DNA from: Candidatus Saccharimonadota bacterium
GTDB taxonomy: Bacteria > Patescibacteriota > Saccharimonadia > Saccharimonadales > UBA4665
NCBI GenBank assembly: GCA_028289245.1
Contig: JAQGGT010000004.1
Span: 248,001-312,000, forward strand
Length of the DNA stretch: 64,000 bases
Reading direction: 5' to 3'
This document shows, one piece after another, positions 1-8,692 of the stretch. The notes beneath the pieces are model-generated. The model worked only from the letters and a program-made list of their open reading frames with translations, did no database searches and was not told where the DNA came from. A program made the translations under genes and the position numbers. The stretch's first letter is position 1. Every line of letters starts with the position of its first letter.

Positions 1-748
1 TTATCTCGTTGAGTCCGTGGAGTGCCAGGACCAGGCTAGCGGTCACGGCGCCGGCCGGCGCCGCTTGTGGTAGCGGCAAGAGTACCACCGCACCCAGTTC
101 GGGTAATGACAATATATTATGGTGCCGCTCGGCGACACTACTATGGCCCAGCTTCTGCCAGCGCTTAGAAGCCGGATAGCTGATCGACAGCGTGCGCATC
201 TCGAAGTCGGTCGGGCTGAGCTTTTTATAGCGCTCGGTCAGACTTTTGTACCAGCTTGGCGCTTCGCAGAGCTGGGCGGCCGCCATGATACTGGCCATTG
301 GTTCATGCTTCAGCATCGAATCGAGCGAGCGGTAGCCAAGCTGTTTCATGGCCTTCTTGGGGGGCTGCTTTTTGATGAGGGCCTTTAAGCTGGCCGGCTT
401 GAGTGCGTAGCACTGCGTATCTATCGGCAGGTGCTGAAGGGCGTGCACCATACCGGCAACGACATCGGCCTCGAGTGATATATGGGTGGCGGCAATCGTC
501 CGTAAGCGCTTAACCAGGCGGGCGTCATCAGCCCGTACCCTTTCTTGGAGGGCATGATATAACTCCTCGGGAGTGGTATCGTGCGGGTCAAGCCCCATGA
601 GCGGCAATTTGCCTCGAACTAGCCGTTGCACCTCGGTGCTGAGCCGAATATCTTGACTGGGATTGCCATGGGCCTGTTCCAAGCGCTTGAGTGCCGACCG
701 AAAGAACGGTTCCGGGGCTTGCAGCGATTCTGAGAGGAAGCGGGTCAT
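1..748 (-). CDS. Hypothetical protein, C-terminus beyond window
   Basis: An open frame of 249 codons runs off the left edge without a stop. It starts at the ATG at 748, preceded by a purine-rich TAAGG. The protein is soluble, rich in Lys, Leu and Ala, and begins MTRFLSESLQAPEPFFRSAL. I see no signal peptide or membrane segment, and helices are likely throughout. A lysine-rich stretch (KALIKKQPPKKAMKQLGYRS) lies near residue 140. I do not recognise the family and assign no function. It lies 72 bases downstream of the pfkB-type gene on the same strand, so it may be the last gene of the carbon-metabolism transcript. Confidence 0.75.
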   Translation of the reverse strand, partial: MTRFLSESLQAPEPFFRSALKRLEQAHGNPSQDIRLSTEVQRLVRGKLPLMGLDPHDTTPEELYHALQERVRADDARLVKRLRTIAATHISLEADVVAGMVHALQHLPIDTQCYALKPASLKALIKKQPPKKAMKQLGYRSLDSMLKHEPMASIMAAAQLCEAPSWYKSLTERYKKLSPTDFEMRTLSISYPASKRWQKLGHSSVAERHHNILSLPELGAVVLLPLPQAAPAGAVTASLVLALHGLNEI

Positions 749-820
749 CCTTACACCTTGTTTTTGTTACATAGAGCTACTGCTTATAGAGTAGCATAAG
801 CACTGGCGGTTTGGCCATGC

Positions 821-1825
821 CTACTGCATTGGCGTCGGGTGGTACCAATCCGGTGAATCGCGCAGTAATTCCTCAATTTTGCGCTCCGTGAGCAGACCGT
901 TTTGCGCCCCCACATGCTGGACAACATTCATTGAGTTGATGGGTGCCCATTGCAGTGCACCCTCCAGAGTGTTGCCCTTGGCAAGCGCGGCCACGAACGT
1001 CGAGGCAAAAGCATCCCCGGCTCCTGTTCGTTCAATCGGGGGACCCGGATCGGGATAGAGCGGCATTTGCAGGCGCTGAGTGCCATCTGAGGCATAGGCG
1101 CCATTCGGGCCGTCAGTAATCACGACAGTCTTGGGGCCAAGCGCGTGCAGCTTATCAAGTAGGCCATGAAGGTCATGGTAATCGCCGCCGCTGACAAAAA
1201 CAGCTTCTTCGCGGTTGAGCACTAGAACTTCGGTGTGTTCGTAGATTTTTGCCAGGCGCTCGGTACCGGCTTGCATCTGAAACGTGCCAGGCTGAAAGGC
1301 TAACTTAACGTCAGAATGCTTCTCTAGCCACTTGGCGACTTGGTCGTGGTAAGGCATGGCGTGCTCCGAAATTGAACTGAAATACAGCCAGCGAGGAATT
1401 TCTGCAGGCGCAAATGACGGCCAGTGATAATCATACTCTTCGTGTTTGATGAGGATGGTCCGCTCTTCCTTGTACCACAAGACGTAGTGGTAATTGCTGT
1501 TTTTACCCGGGTTGATACGTACAAACCGGTGGTCGATATGCTCTTTCTCGAGTGCAGTGATCATGTCGCGACCGGCCTGATCGCCGCCAACATTCGTGAC
1601 AAAGGCCGTCTTAAGGCCTAGCCGAGAGAATGCGGTGGCGGCATTAGCGGCATTGCCGACGGCGTTAAGCACTTCCACGTGGTCAAAAGGAATTTTAGTG
1701 CCGAACTGCATGGCCAACCACTTACCATGCTCATTAGAGTAAGCGTGCGCTTGGTCATCGAATAACTTAATAAAAGCATCGGTTACGATATCACCGACAC
1801 TTACCACATCTAGTTTCTGCGCCAT
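821..1825 (-). CDS. PfkB-family carbohydrate kinase
   Basis: This is an ATP-dependent sugar or nucleoside kinase of the ribokinase/PfkB superfamily, 334 aa. The N-terminal glycine-rich region (VVSVGDIVTDAF) and the C-terminal signature ERTGAGDAFASTFVAAL, which carries the anion hole and the catalytic Asp, are both intact. The ATG at 1825 is preferred to the GTG two codons earlier because AAGGG sits five bases before it. Substrate cannot be read from sequence. Its place beside aldolase, transketolase and epimerase suggests a sugar or sugar phosphate of the pentose/hexose pool, but ribose, fructose or nucleoside are all possible. Confidence 0.9.
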   Translation of the reverse strand: MAQKLDVVSVGDIVTDAFIKLFDDQAHAYSNEHGKWLAMQFGTKIPFDHVEVLNAVGNAANAATAFSRLGLKTAFVTNVGGDQAGRDMITALEKEHIDHRFVRINPGKNSNYHYVLWYKEERTILIKHEEYDYHWPSFAPAEIPRWLYFSSISEHAMPYHDQVAKWLEKHSDVKLAFQPGTFQMQAGTERLAKIYEHTEVLVLNREEAVFVSGGDYHDLHGLLDKLHALGPKTVVITDGPNGAYASDGTQRLQMPLYPDPGPPIERTGAGDAFASTFVAALAKGNTLEGALQWAPINSMNVVQHVGAQNGLLTERKIEELLRDSPDWYHPTPMQ

Positions 1826-1890
1826 TACCACCCTTTTCTGTTATATATGCTTAGCTCTATTCTCCCAAAAGCGTAAGCAGATTGCAAGAT

Positions 1891-2322
1891 TTAGTCCAGA
1901 TAGACTCCCGAATGGCGAAACGAGCTGGCTTCTAGTCGCATGACCCGGGCTTCGAGATCGCCAGAAAATAGCCTCACTTCCTCGCAATCGTCATCATGAC
2001 TCGTAATGTGGCGTTCCTGTTCATCAAAGCGGACATCCATAGCCGCAAAGCCCTCGGCGATGGTACGGCTGATTTTGTCGTCAAATTCGTTGATTGCCTT
2101 GCTCACCACCTCGGTGGCGACCTCATACATCATGGCCCGCAGTTTACAGTTGTCGCTACCAAAGCGCTCATCGAGTACCGCAGTAATAGCTGACTCGAGT
2201 TTAGTGTCAATTGCCGGACCAAGTTTGGCGTCAAGTGCTTGGCCGAACTCGGCGCCAAATTTCGCATTTTGGGCCTCGAATATGGCTTGAATGCTGGCTA
2301 AATCCTCTTTGGTTAAACGCAT
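1891..2322 (-). CDS. Hypothetical helical/coiled-coil protein
   Basis: This 143-aa soluble protein has a repetitive, strongly helical N-terminal half (AKFGAEFGQALDAKLG, then IDTKLESAITAVLDERFG) and an acidic C-terminal half with heptad-like spacing (SGDLEARVMRLEAS). I recognise no family; oligomerisation or a partner-binding role is only a guess. The start is supported by a TATACT box at 2329-2334, six bases before the ATG, with TTGTGC 18 bases upstream as a possible -35. The message is therefore probably leaderless. The gene has its own promoter between the aldolase and sugar kinase genes. Confidence 0.75.
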   Translation of the reverse strand: MRLTKEDLASIQAIFEAQNAKFGAEFGQALDAKLGPAIDTKLESAITAVLDERFGSDNCKLRAMMYEVATEVVSKAINEFDDKISRTIAEGFAAMDVRFDEQERHITSHDDDCEEVRLFSGDLEARVMRLEASSFRHSGVYLD

Positions 2323-2400
2323 ATAATGAGTATAAAACTACGTGCCTGGCGCGCACAAAAGTTTATGCGAAAAGTTAAGAAATAGTTAACACTACCGAAG

Positions 2401-3315
2401 TTACGGGCGAGCCTTACCGGCCGAATTGAAGTCAACAATCTTACTCTCTACAACAGCTTGGACAGCTGGCACTACCTCGTGGTTGATGAGCTTGGCAATC
2501 GAGTACTCACCGGGATTGTCGGCCATAGACTTTTCGAGCGTCGTGCGGTAGACATACCGCATATCAGAGTTGATGTTGACTTTAGTGACGCCTATCTTCA
2601 CCGCGTCGCGGAAGTAGTGTCCGGGCGTACCACTGCCGCCGTGCAGACTAATATTACACGCCGCGGCCGCACGCAGCTGCTGTAGTAGCTCGAGGTCCAA
2701 TTTCTTGGGAACTGGGTACTTGCCGTGCAGGTTACCGATAGCCGCAGCGTAGGTATCAATACCGGTGGCCTCGACAAAGGCCTTCATGTGTTCCGGCGTG
2801 CTAAAGGTTTTGCGGATTTCCTGGTAATCAATTTTTTCAGTGTGGACATTCGACGAGCCGCCAAAGTAGTGCGGTTCGCTCTCCACCAACGCACCTGTCA
2901 GTTGGGCGTATTCGACCACGGCTTTGGTGGCAGTAATAATTTCTTCGTCAGTGGCATCGTGATTGGCCTGACTGACATCAATGTGAATAAACTCAAAGCC
3001 TGCCTCAATACCAGCAATCGCCGCTTGGACGCTCGGGCTATGGTCGAGGTTGATGTACATCTCGACACCGTATTGAAACTTCAGGTTGTCGACGAGATCG
3101 CGGACATTGTCGAGGCCGATGTCATCAACTTCACCCTGGCTGACCTCCACGAGCACCGGCGCTTTTTGGGCAGCCGCAGCCTGTACTACGGACTTGAGCG
3201 TGGCTTGATCGTCGAGGTTAAAAGCGCCAAACGCCCAATGCTCAGCGCGAGCCTGTTCCATACGGGCGCGAGCTTTGTCACAATTGATTCGGATTTGGCG
3301 GAGTGTCAGCGGCAT
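2401..3315 (-). CDS. fba: Class II fructose-bisphosphate aldolase
   Basis: This is a zinc-dependent aldolase of 304 aa that interconverts fructose-1,6-bisphosphate with dihydroxyacetone phosphate and glyceraldehyde-3-phosphate. Visible family features are MYINLDHSPSVQ with a zinc-ligand His, the HIDVSQ strand, a mid-protein glutamate region (ALVESEPHYFGGSS), the second zinc region LHGGSGTPG, and the phosphate-binding VTKVNINSDMR. A class II tagatose- or sedoheptulose-bisphosphate aldolase is an alternative. It lies nine bases downstream of the transketolase C-subunit gene in the same run, linking the pentose-phosphate enzymes to lower glycolysis. Confidence 0.93.
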   Translation of the reverse strand: MPLTLRQIRINCDKARARMEQARAEHWAFGAFNLDDQATLKSVVQAAAAQKAPVLVEVSQGEVDDIGLDNVRDLVDNLKFQYGVEMYINLDHSPSVQAAIAGIEAGFEFIHIDVSQANHDATDEEIITATKAVVEYAQLTGALVESEPHYFGGSSNVHTEKIDYQEIRKTFSTPEHMKAFVEATGIDTYAAAIGNLHGKYPVPKKLDLELLQQLRAAAACNISLHGGSGTPGHYFRDAVKIGVTKVNINSDMRYVYRTTLEKSMADNPGEYSIAKLINHEVVPAVQAVVESKIVDFNSAGKARP

Positions 3316-3324
3316 GGGTTCCTC

Positions 3325-4302
3325 TTATTTCTTCTTTTTATCAGTAACTTGATGGGCTGCTAAGCGAATATGTTTGGCATCAAGGCCAAAGTGTTCGAGT
3401 AATTCTTCCGGTGCGCCGGACTCGCCAAAGTGGTCGTACATGCCGACGCGCTTAAGCAAGGCGGGGTGGTGCTCGGAGAGCAGTTCGGCAATTGCTCCGC
3501 CGAGGCCACCGATGACCTGGCCTTCTTCGGCCGTGACCACGCAGCCAGTTTTACGGACGCTCTTGAGGATGGTCTCTTCGTCGAGCGGCTTGATAGTCGG
3601 ACAGTGAATGACTTCGGCTTCAATGCCATCTTTATAGAGCTGTTCGGCGGCTAGTAGGGCCTGGTAGGTCATGGTTCCGGTGGCAATGATAGTAACATCG
3701 CTGCCCTTTTCATAGACGTAGGCCTTACCGATCTCAAATGGCGTTTTATCGGTGGTGATGATCGGGGTGGCTTCGCGGGCCAGTCGAAGGTAGTTGGGGC
3801 GACCATCTTTGGCCATAGCCAGGGTAGCCCTTTCGGCTTCTAGGCTATCGCCCGGCACAATTACGACCATGTGCGGCAGTACGCGCATCAGGGCAACATC
3901 TTCGAGCATCTGGTGCGTCGCGCCATCGGGGCCAACGCTAACGCCGGCATGCGAGCCGACAACCTTAACCGGCTGTTCATTCAGGCAGATAGTCGTGCGA
4001 ATCTGCTCCCAGTTACGACCCGGGCTAAAAGCGGCATAACTACTGACGAACGGAATCTTTCCCATCGCCGCTAAGCCGGCACCGACGGTCACCAGGTTTT
4101 GTTCGGCAACCCCGATTTCAACGAAGCGCTGCGGAAATTCAGCCTTAAACAGGCTCATTTGGGTAGAATCGGTTAAGTCGGCGCAAGCCGCCACCACGTT
4201 ATCGTCAAGTTTCCCGGCGGCCAGTAGGCCACGGCCAAAGCCTTTGCGAATCGGCTCTTGGTTGAGCTCACTGTGGATATCGGCTAAATGTAGATCGCTC
4301 AT
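3325..4302 (-). CDS. Transketolase, C-terminal subunit
   Basis: This 325-aa protein carries the pyrimidine-binding and C-terminal domains of a transketolase split into two polypeptides. The key motif VEIGVAEQNLVTVGAGLAAM contains the glutamate that activates the thiamine ring, followed by FVSSYAAF. The C-terminal part (VVTAEEGQVIGGLGGAIAEL) is typical of transketolase/DXS C-domains. It should act with the N-subunit encoded at 4594-5448. A four-base ATGA overlap couples its start to the stop of the intervening small membrane-protein gene. Together the halves match the length of one-piece transketolases. Confidence 0.92.
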   Translation of the reverse strand: MSDLHLADIHSELNQEPIRKGFGRGLLAAGKLDDNVVAACADLTDSTQMSLFKAEFPQRFVEIGVAEQNLVTVGAGLAAMGKIPFVSSYAAFSPGRNWEQIRTTICLNEQPVKVVGSHAGVSVGPDGATHQMLEDVALMRVLPHMVVIVPGDSLEAERATLAMAKDGRPNYLRLAREATPIITTDKTPFEIGKAYVYEKGSDVTIIATGTMTYQALLAAEQLYKDGIEAEVIHCPTIKPLDEETILKSVRKTGCVVTAEEGQVIGGLGGAIAELLSEHHPALLKRVGMYDHFGESGAPEELLEHFGLDAKHIRLAAHQVTDKKKK

Positions 4303-4601
4303 GAGGGCCTCCGAGTTATGCGTATGGCGTGGGTCAAGGCCGAGACAGTGAGTATGACAACACCAGCAAAGATCGCCAGTAGGATCAGATCCGAGACGTC
4401 AACCGACTTCTTACCGCAGGTATTAACCGCGAGGCCTGAGTTGTTCACACTACACGACCGAAAGGCCCCTAAACTGGCAATCGCCAAAGTGCCGGCGACA
4501 TAGAGCAAGAATCCACAAACAGCCACCCCAAACCAGCTGGCAATAATCACGCCGGGTGATTTGCGGTTCGAGGAATACTGATTTATGCCGGCTTTATTCA
4601 T
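4299..4601 (-). CDS. Small membrane protein inserted between transketolase halves
   Basis: A 100-aa protein with two hydrophobic helices (roughly residues 17-42 and 67-91) separated by a loop holding two cysteines (RSCSVNN and NTCGKKS). The C-terminus is basic (HAIRITRRPS), so both ends are probably cytoplasmic and the Cys-bearing loop external. The ATG at 4601 overlaps the stop of the transketolase N-subunit (ATGAATAA). Its own stop overlaps the C-subunit start by four bases, so all three genes look translationally coupled. A longer frame upstream exists but would overlap the N-subunit gene heavily and reads like noise. Function unknown. Confidence 0.8.
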   Translation of the reverse strand: MNKAGINQYSSNRKSPGVIIASWFGVAVCGFLLYVAGTLAIASLGAFRSCSVNNSGLAVNTCGKKSVDVSDLILLAIFAGVVILTVSALTHAIRITRRPS

Positions 4602-5448
4602 GTTCGCCTCGAATTTTACCGCCGAGGGTCCGCAGTTCGTGCAGGGCGAGCTTGGCCTGATCTTTGTTGGGTGGTGTACCGTGCCAGTGGAAGTCATATT
4701 CCATAAAGTCAACGCCCTTACCCGGCACCGTGTAGGCAATAATCATAATTGGTTTGTCGGAAACCGCCCGACCCATGGTACAGGCGTCAATGACGGCTTC
4801 AATGTCGTTGCCGTCAATTTCCAGTACGTGCCAGCCAAAGGCCTCCCATTTCGCCTTAAGGTCACCCAGCGGCATGACGTCATCGGTAGGACCATCAATT
4901 TGGATGTTATTACGGTCGATAATGCCGATGATATGGCTCAGCTTCTCTTTGCCCGCCAGCATGGCAGCTTCCCAGATGTTGCCCTCGTCGAGCTCACCGT
5001 CACCCATCACCACATAGACCCAGCGGTTGAGGATGTTGTCCATGCGCATGGCCAGGGCCATGCCACAGGCTTGGCTAAGCCCACAGCCCAGTGGCCCGCT
5101 GGTCGTTTCCATGCCCGGCAGGCGGGTTCGCTCCGGGTGACCCTGCAGACGCGAGCCGAGCTGGCGCAGGGTTAGCAGCTCTTTCTTCGGGAAATAGCCG
5201 GCGTGGGCCATCGTGGCATATCGGACGGGCACGCAGTGGCCATTACTGAGCAGTAGAATATCGCGCTCGTCCCAGTCGGGATTCTTAGGGTCATGCTTCA
5301 TGACGTCAAAATACAACGCCGTGAAGATATCGGCTAGGCCAAGCGGGCCGGCGCTGTGGCCGCTGCCGGCGTGCTCCAGCATGCGAATGATATCCTCGCG
5401 GATATCGTTGGCGATGGTTTCCAGGTTTTCGAGAGAGCGTTTCGGCAT
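4594..5448 (-). CDS. Transketolase, N-terminal subunit
   Basis: This 284-aa subunit binds thiamine diphosphate and Mg2+. The motif begins at VVMGDGELDEGNIWEAA and closes with IIDRNN, as in transketolases. An N-terminal GSGHSAGPLGLADIF contains the usual His-rich active-site loop, and SGPLGCGLSQACGMALAM is the conserved glycine loop. It transfers two-carbon units between sugar phosphates in the non-oxidative pentose pathway, together with the C-subunit. It begins four bases after the rpe stop codon. Two-gene transketolases are known in archaea and several bacterial groups. Confidence 0.93.
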   Translation of the reverse strand: MPKRSLENLETIANDIREDIIRMLEHAGSGHSAGPLGLADIFTALYFDVMKHDPKNPDWDERDILLLSNGHCVPVRYATMAHAGYFPKKELLTLRQLGSRLQGHPERTRLPGMETTSGPLGCGLSQACGMALAMRMDNILNRWVYVVMGDGELDEGNIWEAAMLAGKEKLSHIIGIIDRNNIQIDGPTDDVMPLGDLKAKWEAFGWHVLEIDGNDIEAVIDACTMGRAVSDKPIMIIAYTVPGKGVDFMEYDFHWHGTPPNKDQAKLALHELRTLGGKIRGEHE

Positions 5449-5452
5449 ATGT

Positions 5453-6088
5453 TTAGTGTTTAAGTGCTGTTACCAGTGTACCATAAGCGGCGTGGGGGTC
5501 GCTACTCTTGGCGATAAAGCCCCCAACGTTCAGCACATCAACGCCGCCCGCCGCCAGCTCGGCAATATTATCAGCATTAATGCCGCCGTCCCAACCGATC
5601 TCGGCCTCCGGATGGTGCTCGCGAATTTTGCGGACTTTATCGAGCAATCCCAGATCTGCCTGGCCGCCTTGGTGCCCGAGATCGCCGCTAAACACCAACA
5701 CGTGATCGAAGCTATGCATAATTTGGTAGGCCCACTCGATTGGCGTGTCGTGCAAAATCGCCAGCCCTGCCTTGATGCCAGCCTTGTGCAGCTCGGCCGC
5801 AAAATGCATATGATGCACACTGGCTTCATTGTGGACGATGACCATGTGCGGCTTGAGTTCGATTAACCGCGCCAGGTGCTCCATTGGATTTTGGTACATC
5901 AGGTGGATGTCGACCGTCTCCAGCTCGTGCGGCCACCACACATAGCCGAGGTCCGGCGACTTTGTAGGCGCAAACTCGCCATCCATCAGATCGATGTGGA
6001 TGCGCTCGGCAAACGGCATCAGCTGCAGCAAGCGTTCTTTGTATTCGTGCTCCGTAAAGGCCGTGACGGTCGGACAGATAATAGCCAT
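5453..6088 (-). CDS. rpe: Ribulose-phosphate 3-epimerase
   Basis: A TIM-barrel epimerase, 211 aa, interconverting ribulose-5-phosphate and xylulose-5-phosphate. IHIDLMDGEFAPT supplies metal and catalytic residues, VDIHLMYQNP the second His, and DGGINADNI plus VGGFI the phosphate-binding loops. The start at ATG 6088 is chosen because a TACAAT box (6095-6100) ends exactly six bases before it; the GTG at 6094 would abut that box. This arrangement implies leaderless translation. The gene heads a pentose-phosphate run with the transketolase genes. Some lineage divergence around the second barrel strand is visible. Confidence 0.9.
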   Translation of the reverse strand: MAIICPTVTAFTEHEYKERLLQLMPFAERIHIDLMDGEFAPTKSPDLGYVWWPHELETVDIHLMYQNPMEHLARLIELKPHMVIVHNEASVHHMHFAAELHKAGIKAGLAILHDTPIEWAYQIMHSFDHVLVFSGDLGHQGGQADLGLLDKVRKIREHHPEAEIGWDGGINADNIAELAAGGVDVLNVGGFIAKSSDPHAAYGTLVTALKH

Positions 6089-6182
6089 AAGCACATTGTA
6101 CCTAGGCAGACCGCTAATGTCACTCGGGTACTAGACCAGCGGCAGTTTATGAGCGTATACTGGGCGTAAATAAGGAGTTGTT

Positions 6183-6503
6183 ATGCCCCGGAAGTCAAAA
6201 GCAGAGATACGATCCGATCGTTTTTTCTTTGGTGTCATAGGGTTTGCAATCGGCGGAGCTATACTCGGTGGCATCGCGCATTTCGCGCAACATGTGGAAA
6301 AAGACCAAACCACCGTGACTGCAGCAGGTGGTACGGTACACGAGTACACTATCTCTCGCTCTGAGATGCTCGAAACCGACGCCTTAGGGGGCGTAGTCGG
6401 GGGAGCAATCGGCGCCCTAGTGCTCAATATGGCCTACTCGGGTAATGGTGGCGAAAACCGTTTATTAACCAGTCAGGAACAATGGGATCTGTTCGACGAC
6501 TAA
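6183..6503 (+). CDS. Small glycine-zipper membrane protein
   Basis: A 106-aa protein of unknown function with two hydrophobic, glycine-rich segments (about residues 17-33, FGVIGFAIGGAILGGIA, and 67-87, ALGGVVGGAIGALVLNMAYS). The GxxxG spacing suggests tightly packed helices. The N-terminus is basic and the C-terminus acidic. AAGGAG lies five bases before the ATG, with a TATACT box at 6156-6161. It is a single plus-strand gene between minus-strand carbon-metabolism genes and ends only six bases from the converging rpiB stop. Confidence 0.8.
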   Translation: MPRKSKAEIRSDRFFFGVIGFAIGGAILGGIAHFAQHVEKDQTTVTAAGGTVHEYTISRSEMLETDALGGVVGGAIGALVLNMAYSGNGGENRLLTSQEQWDLFDD

Positions 6504-6509
6504 TTCTGG

Positions 6510-6956
6510 TTAGCCGAGTTGGTCAAGCTGCTGGATGCGGCGTCGGAAGCGCGGTGCGGCGGCGAACGGCGTGTTCATGAAGACGCTGACGATCGATTCG
6601 GCCTCTTCGGGCTGCAAGTAGCGCGAGCTGAGACACAGCACATTGCTGTCGTCGTCGTTGCGGCTGGCCCGGGCTTCGTCGAGGTTCCAACACAGGCTAG
6701 CCCGAATGCCTTTAAAGCGGTTGGCGGCCATCACCATACCCTGGCCGCTGCCGCAGATCAGCAGGCCCTTGGAGTCGGGCTCGCCTTCGGCCAGCAGTTT
6801 ATTGACGACGCGGCCGGCAAACTGCGGAAAGTCATCGTCGGGATCGATGCTGATGTTGCCCTCGTCGATAACGTCGTAGCCGGCTTTGCGCAGCAGCGTT
6901 GCGATGCGGTCTTTATAGTCGTGGCCGTTATGGTCGGCGCCGATGAAGATCTTCAT
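6510..6956 (-). CDS. rpiB: Ribose-5-phosphate isomerase B
   Basis: A 148-aa RpiB/LacAB-family isomerase interconverting ribose-5-phosphate and ribulose-5-phosphate. The N-terminal MKIFIGADHNGHDYKD contains the conserved Asp-His pair. LLICGSGQGMVMAANR holds the catalytic Cys, and IRASLCWNLDEARASRNDDD is the substrate-binding region with NVLCLSSR following. It lies nine bases downstream of gap on the same strand. With rpe and transketolase it completes a non-oxidative pentose route within about 4 kb. Confidence 0.93.
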   Translation of the reverse strand: MKIFIGADHNGHDYKDRIATLLRKAGYDVIDEGNISIDPDDDFPQFAGRVVNKLLAEGEPDSKGLLICGSGQGMVMAANRFKGIRASLCWNLDEARASRNDDDSNVLCLSSRYLQPEEAESIVSVFMNTPFAAAPRFRRRIQQLDQLG

Positions 6957-6965
6957 GCTCGCGGC

Positions 6966-8000
6966 CTACTCGTGGTCGTGCTTCTCGCCCTGGTGGAGCA
7001 AGCGGCCGATGTCGGCGACATTCTCGACCAGGCGGTTAGAGTAGCCCCATTCGTTGTCGTACCAGGCGACAACTTTGAGCATGTTGCCACCGACGACAGC
7101 AGTCAGCTTGAGGTCAACAATACAGCTGTGGCTGTTGCCGATAAAGTCGCTGGAGACCAGTTCCTCTTCTGTCACGTCGAGAATGCCTTGGTAGTAGGGC
7201 TCCTTGGCGGCTTTTTTAAAGACTTCGTTGACCTCTTCGATCGAGACGGGCTTCTTGGTAATAATCACGAAGTCGCTCAATGAGACCACGGGCGTGGGCA
7301 CGCGAATGCTGAGGCCACCGAAGATGCCTTGGAGGGCGGGCATAGCCTGGCCAGCAGCGATGCTAGCACCGGTGGTGGTGGGCACGATGTTCTCGGCGGC
7401 GTTGCGGGCTTCGCGCAGATCCTTGGCTGGGGCGTCCTGCAACTTCTGTGAAGCGGTGTAACTGTGGACGGTGGTCATCATGGCCTTTTCAATGCCGAAG
7501 GCGTGCTCAATAACGGCGGCAACGGGCGTAATACAATTAGTGGTACAACTGGCATTGCTAATAATCTCACCGGCTTCAGCCAACTTGTCTTCGTTGACGC
7601 CGAGCACAATGGTGGTGGCGCCTTCGCCCTTGGCCGGGGCGCTGATGACGACTTTCTTGGCGCCGGCATCGATGTGAGCTTTGGCTTTAGCAGGATCGAC
7701 GAAAAAGCCGGTCGATTCAATAACGACATCGACTTTGTGTTCGGCCCACGGCAAGTTGGCCGGGTCCATTTCAGCCAGTACGGCAATGTGCTTGCCGTCA
7801 ACGATGATACCCTTGTCGTCAAAGCCGACTTCGTGGCCATAGGTACCGTAGTTGCTGTCATGCTTAAGCAGGTGGGCCAGCGTTTTAGTGTCGGTTAGGT
7901 CGTTGATGGCGACAACTTGCATATCCGAGCGTTCGAAGGCGACCTTAAAGGCGTTACGGCCGATACGGCCAAATCCGTTAATGGCGACGATTGTCTTCAT
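6966..8000 (-). CDS. gap: Glyceraldehyde-3-phosphate dehydrogenase
   Basis: This 344-aa enzyme oxidises glyceraldehyde-3-phosphate to 1,3-bisphosphoglycerate. The Rossmann motif INGFGRIGRNAFKVAF, the Asp at NDLTD (NAD preference), the catalytic Cys in SNASCTTNC, the base His (TTVHSYTASQ) and the C-terminal WYDNEWGYSNRL are all present. The leader carries AAAGGAC before the ATG, so this gene appears to be SD-led rather than leaderless. A GCATAAGCGTAAAAAC element lies at 8025-8040 in the leader. It is probably cotranscribed with rpiB. Confidence 0.96.
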   Translation of the reverse strand: MKTIVAINGFGRIGRNAFKVAFERSDMQVVAINDLTDTKTLAHLLKHDSNYGTYGHEVGFDDKGIIVDGKHIAVLAEMDPANLPWAEHKVDVVIESTGFFVDPAKAKAHIDAGAKKVVISAPAKGEGATTIVLGVNEDKLAEAGEIISNASCTTNCITPVAAVIEHAFGIEKAMMTTVHSYTASQKLQDAPAKDLREARNAAENIVPTTTGASIAAGQAMPALQGIFGGLSIRVPTPVVSLSDFVIITKKPVSIEEVNEVFKKAAKEPYYQGILDVTEEELVSSDFIGNSHSCIVDLKLTAVVGGNMLKVVAWYDNEWGYSNRLVENVADIGRLLHQGEKHDHE

Positions 8001-8055
8001 ATTTTGTGTCCTTTTGTGATGTTAGTTTTTACGCTTATGCTCTTATTGTAAGAGT

Positions 8056-8676
8056 TTAGGCGGCAGCTGGCAAGTAAGGCTGTTGCATCTGCAGCACATC
8101 AGCGTCGTGGCGGCGCTCGGTCAAACCATACGCGGTCGGGTCGAAGGCCAGTTCTGCGGGTGAGCGCAGCAGGGTCACATTATCGCCGATCGGGAAGCAA
8201 GAGAAGTCGATGTTCGCGATAGCCGCCCGGATAGCCCCGTGGCCAATCATCGGGACGGCTTCCGCAAACGACTCCCATTTCGCGTCTTGGTGTTCGTGGC
8301 TCAGCACGGGCTCAACCCGGCCGATGTCGGCGCGGTAGAGCATAATTGTGCGGTCGTTACGCCGGCCATCTTTGGCCATGTAGGTAAAGTCTTTGGCCCG
8401 GTGCAGTTCGTAGGGCGGCACGAAAATACCGGTTTCTTCACCGAGCTCACGGCCGCCGGTCTGCCACACAGTTTCGCCAAGGTCTTTGCCGCCGCCCGGT
8501 AAGTCCCAGGTGCCAGGACGATTAGGATCATTGTCAGCCCGGCGGATCAGCAAGGCTTCGTTGTAGCGGTTCAGGAGCAAGACCTTCACGCAGTGAGTGA
8601 TCTTGGGCGAGGTGATGGGGTTTGGTCGCGCTTCGGCGACGAAATCCGGGTAGCGAGGGAGTAATAGTTCAGACAT
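8056..8676 (-). CDS. NUDIX hydrolase
   Basis: A 206-aa NUDIX enzyme hydrolysing a nucleoside diphosphate linked to another moiety. The NUDIX box is visible as GGGKDLGETVWQTGGRELGEETG, with the REL-EE-G core that binds Mg2+. An N-terminal strand (CVKVLLLNRYNEALLIRRAD) and GTWDLPGG precede it. The specific substrate is not predictable. The start at 8676 is fixed by the promoter at 8693-8721: a longer frame exists upstream but its extra codons are the -35 and -10 boxes themselves. Confidence 0.9.
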   Translation of the reverse strand: MSELLLPRYPDFVAEARPNPITSPKITHCVKVLLLNRYNEALLIRRADNDPNRPGTWDLPGGGKDLGETVWQTGGRELGEETGIFVPPYELHRAKDFTYMAKDGRRNDRTIMLYRADIGRVEPVLSHEHQDAKWESFAEAVPMIGHGAIRAAIANIDFSCFPIGDNVTLLRSPAELAFDPTAYGLTERRHDADVLQMQQPYLPAAA

Positions 8677-8692
8677 GATGTTACTTTTGTTA

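Noticed and set aside
821..1825. The PfkB-type kinase as the missing 6-phosphofructokinase.
   Set aside because: The family includes ribokinase, fructokinase, adenosine kinase and others; no residue I can see fixes fructose-6-phosphate as substrate.
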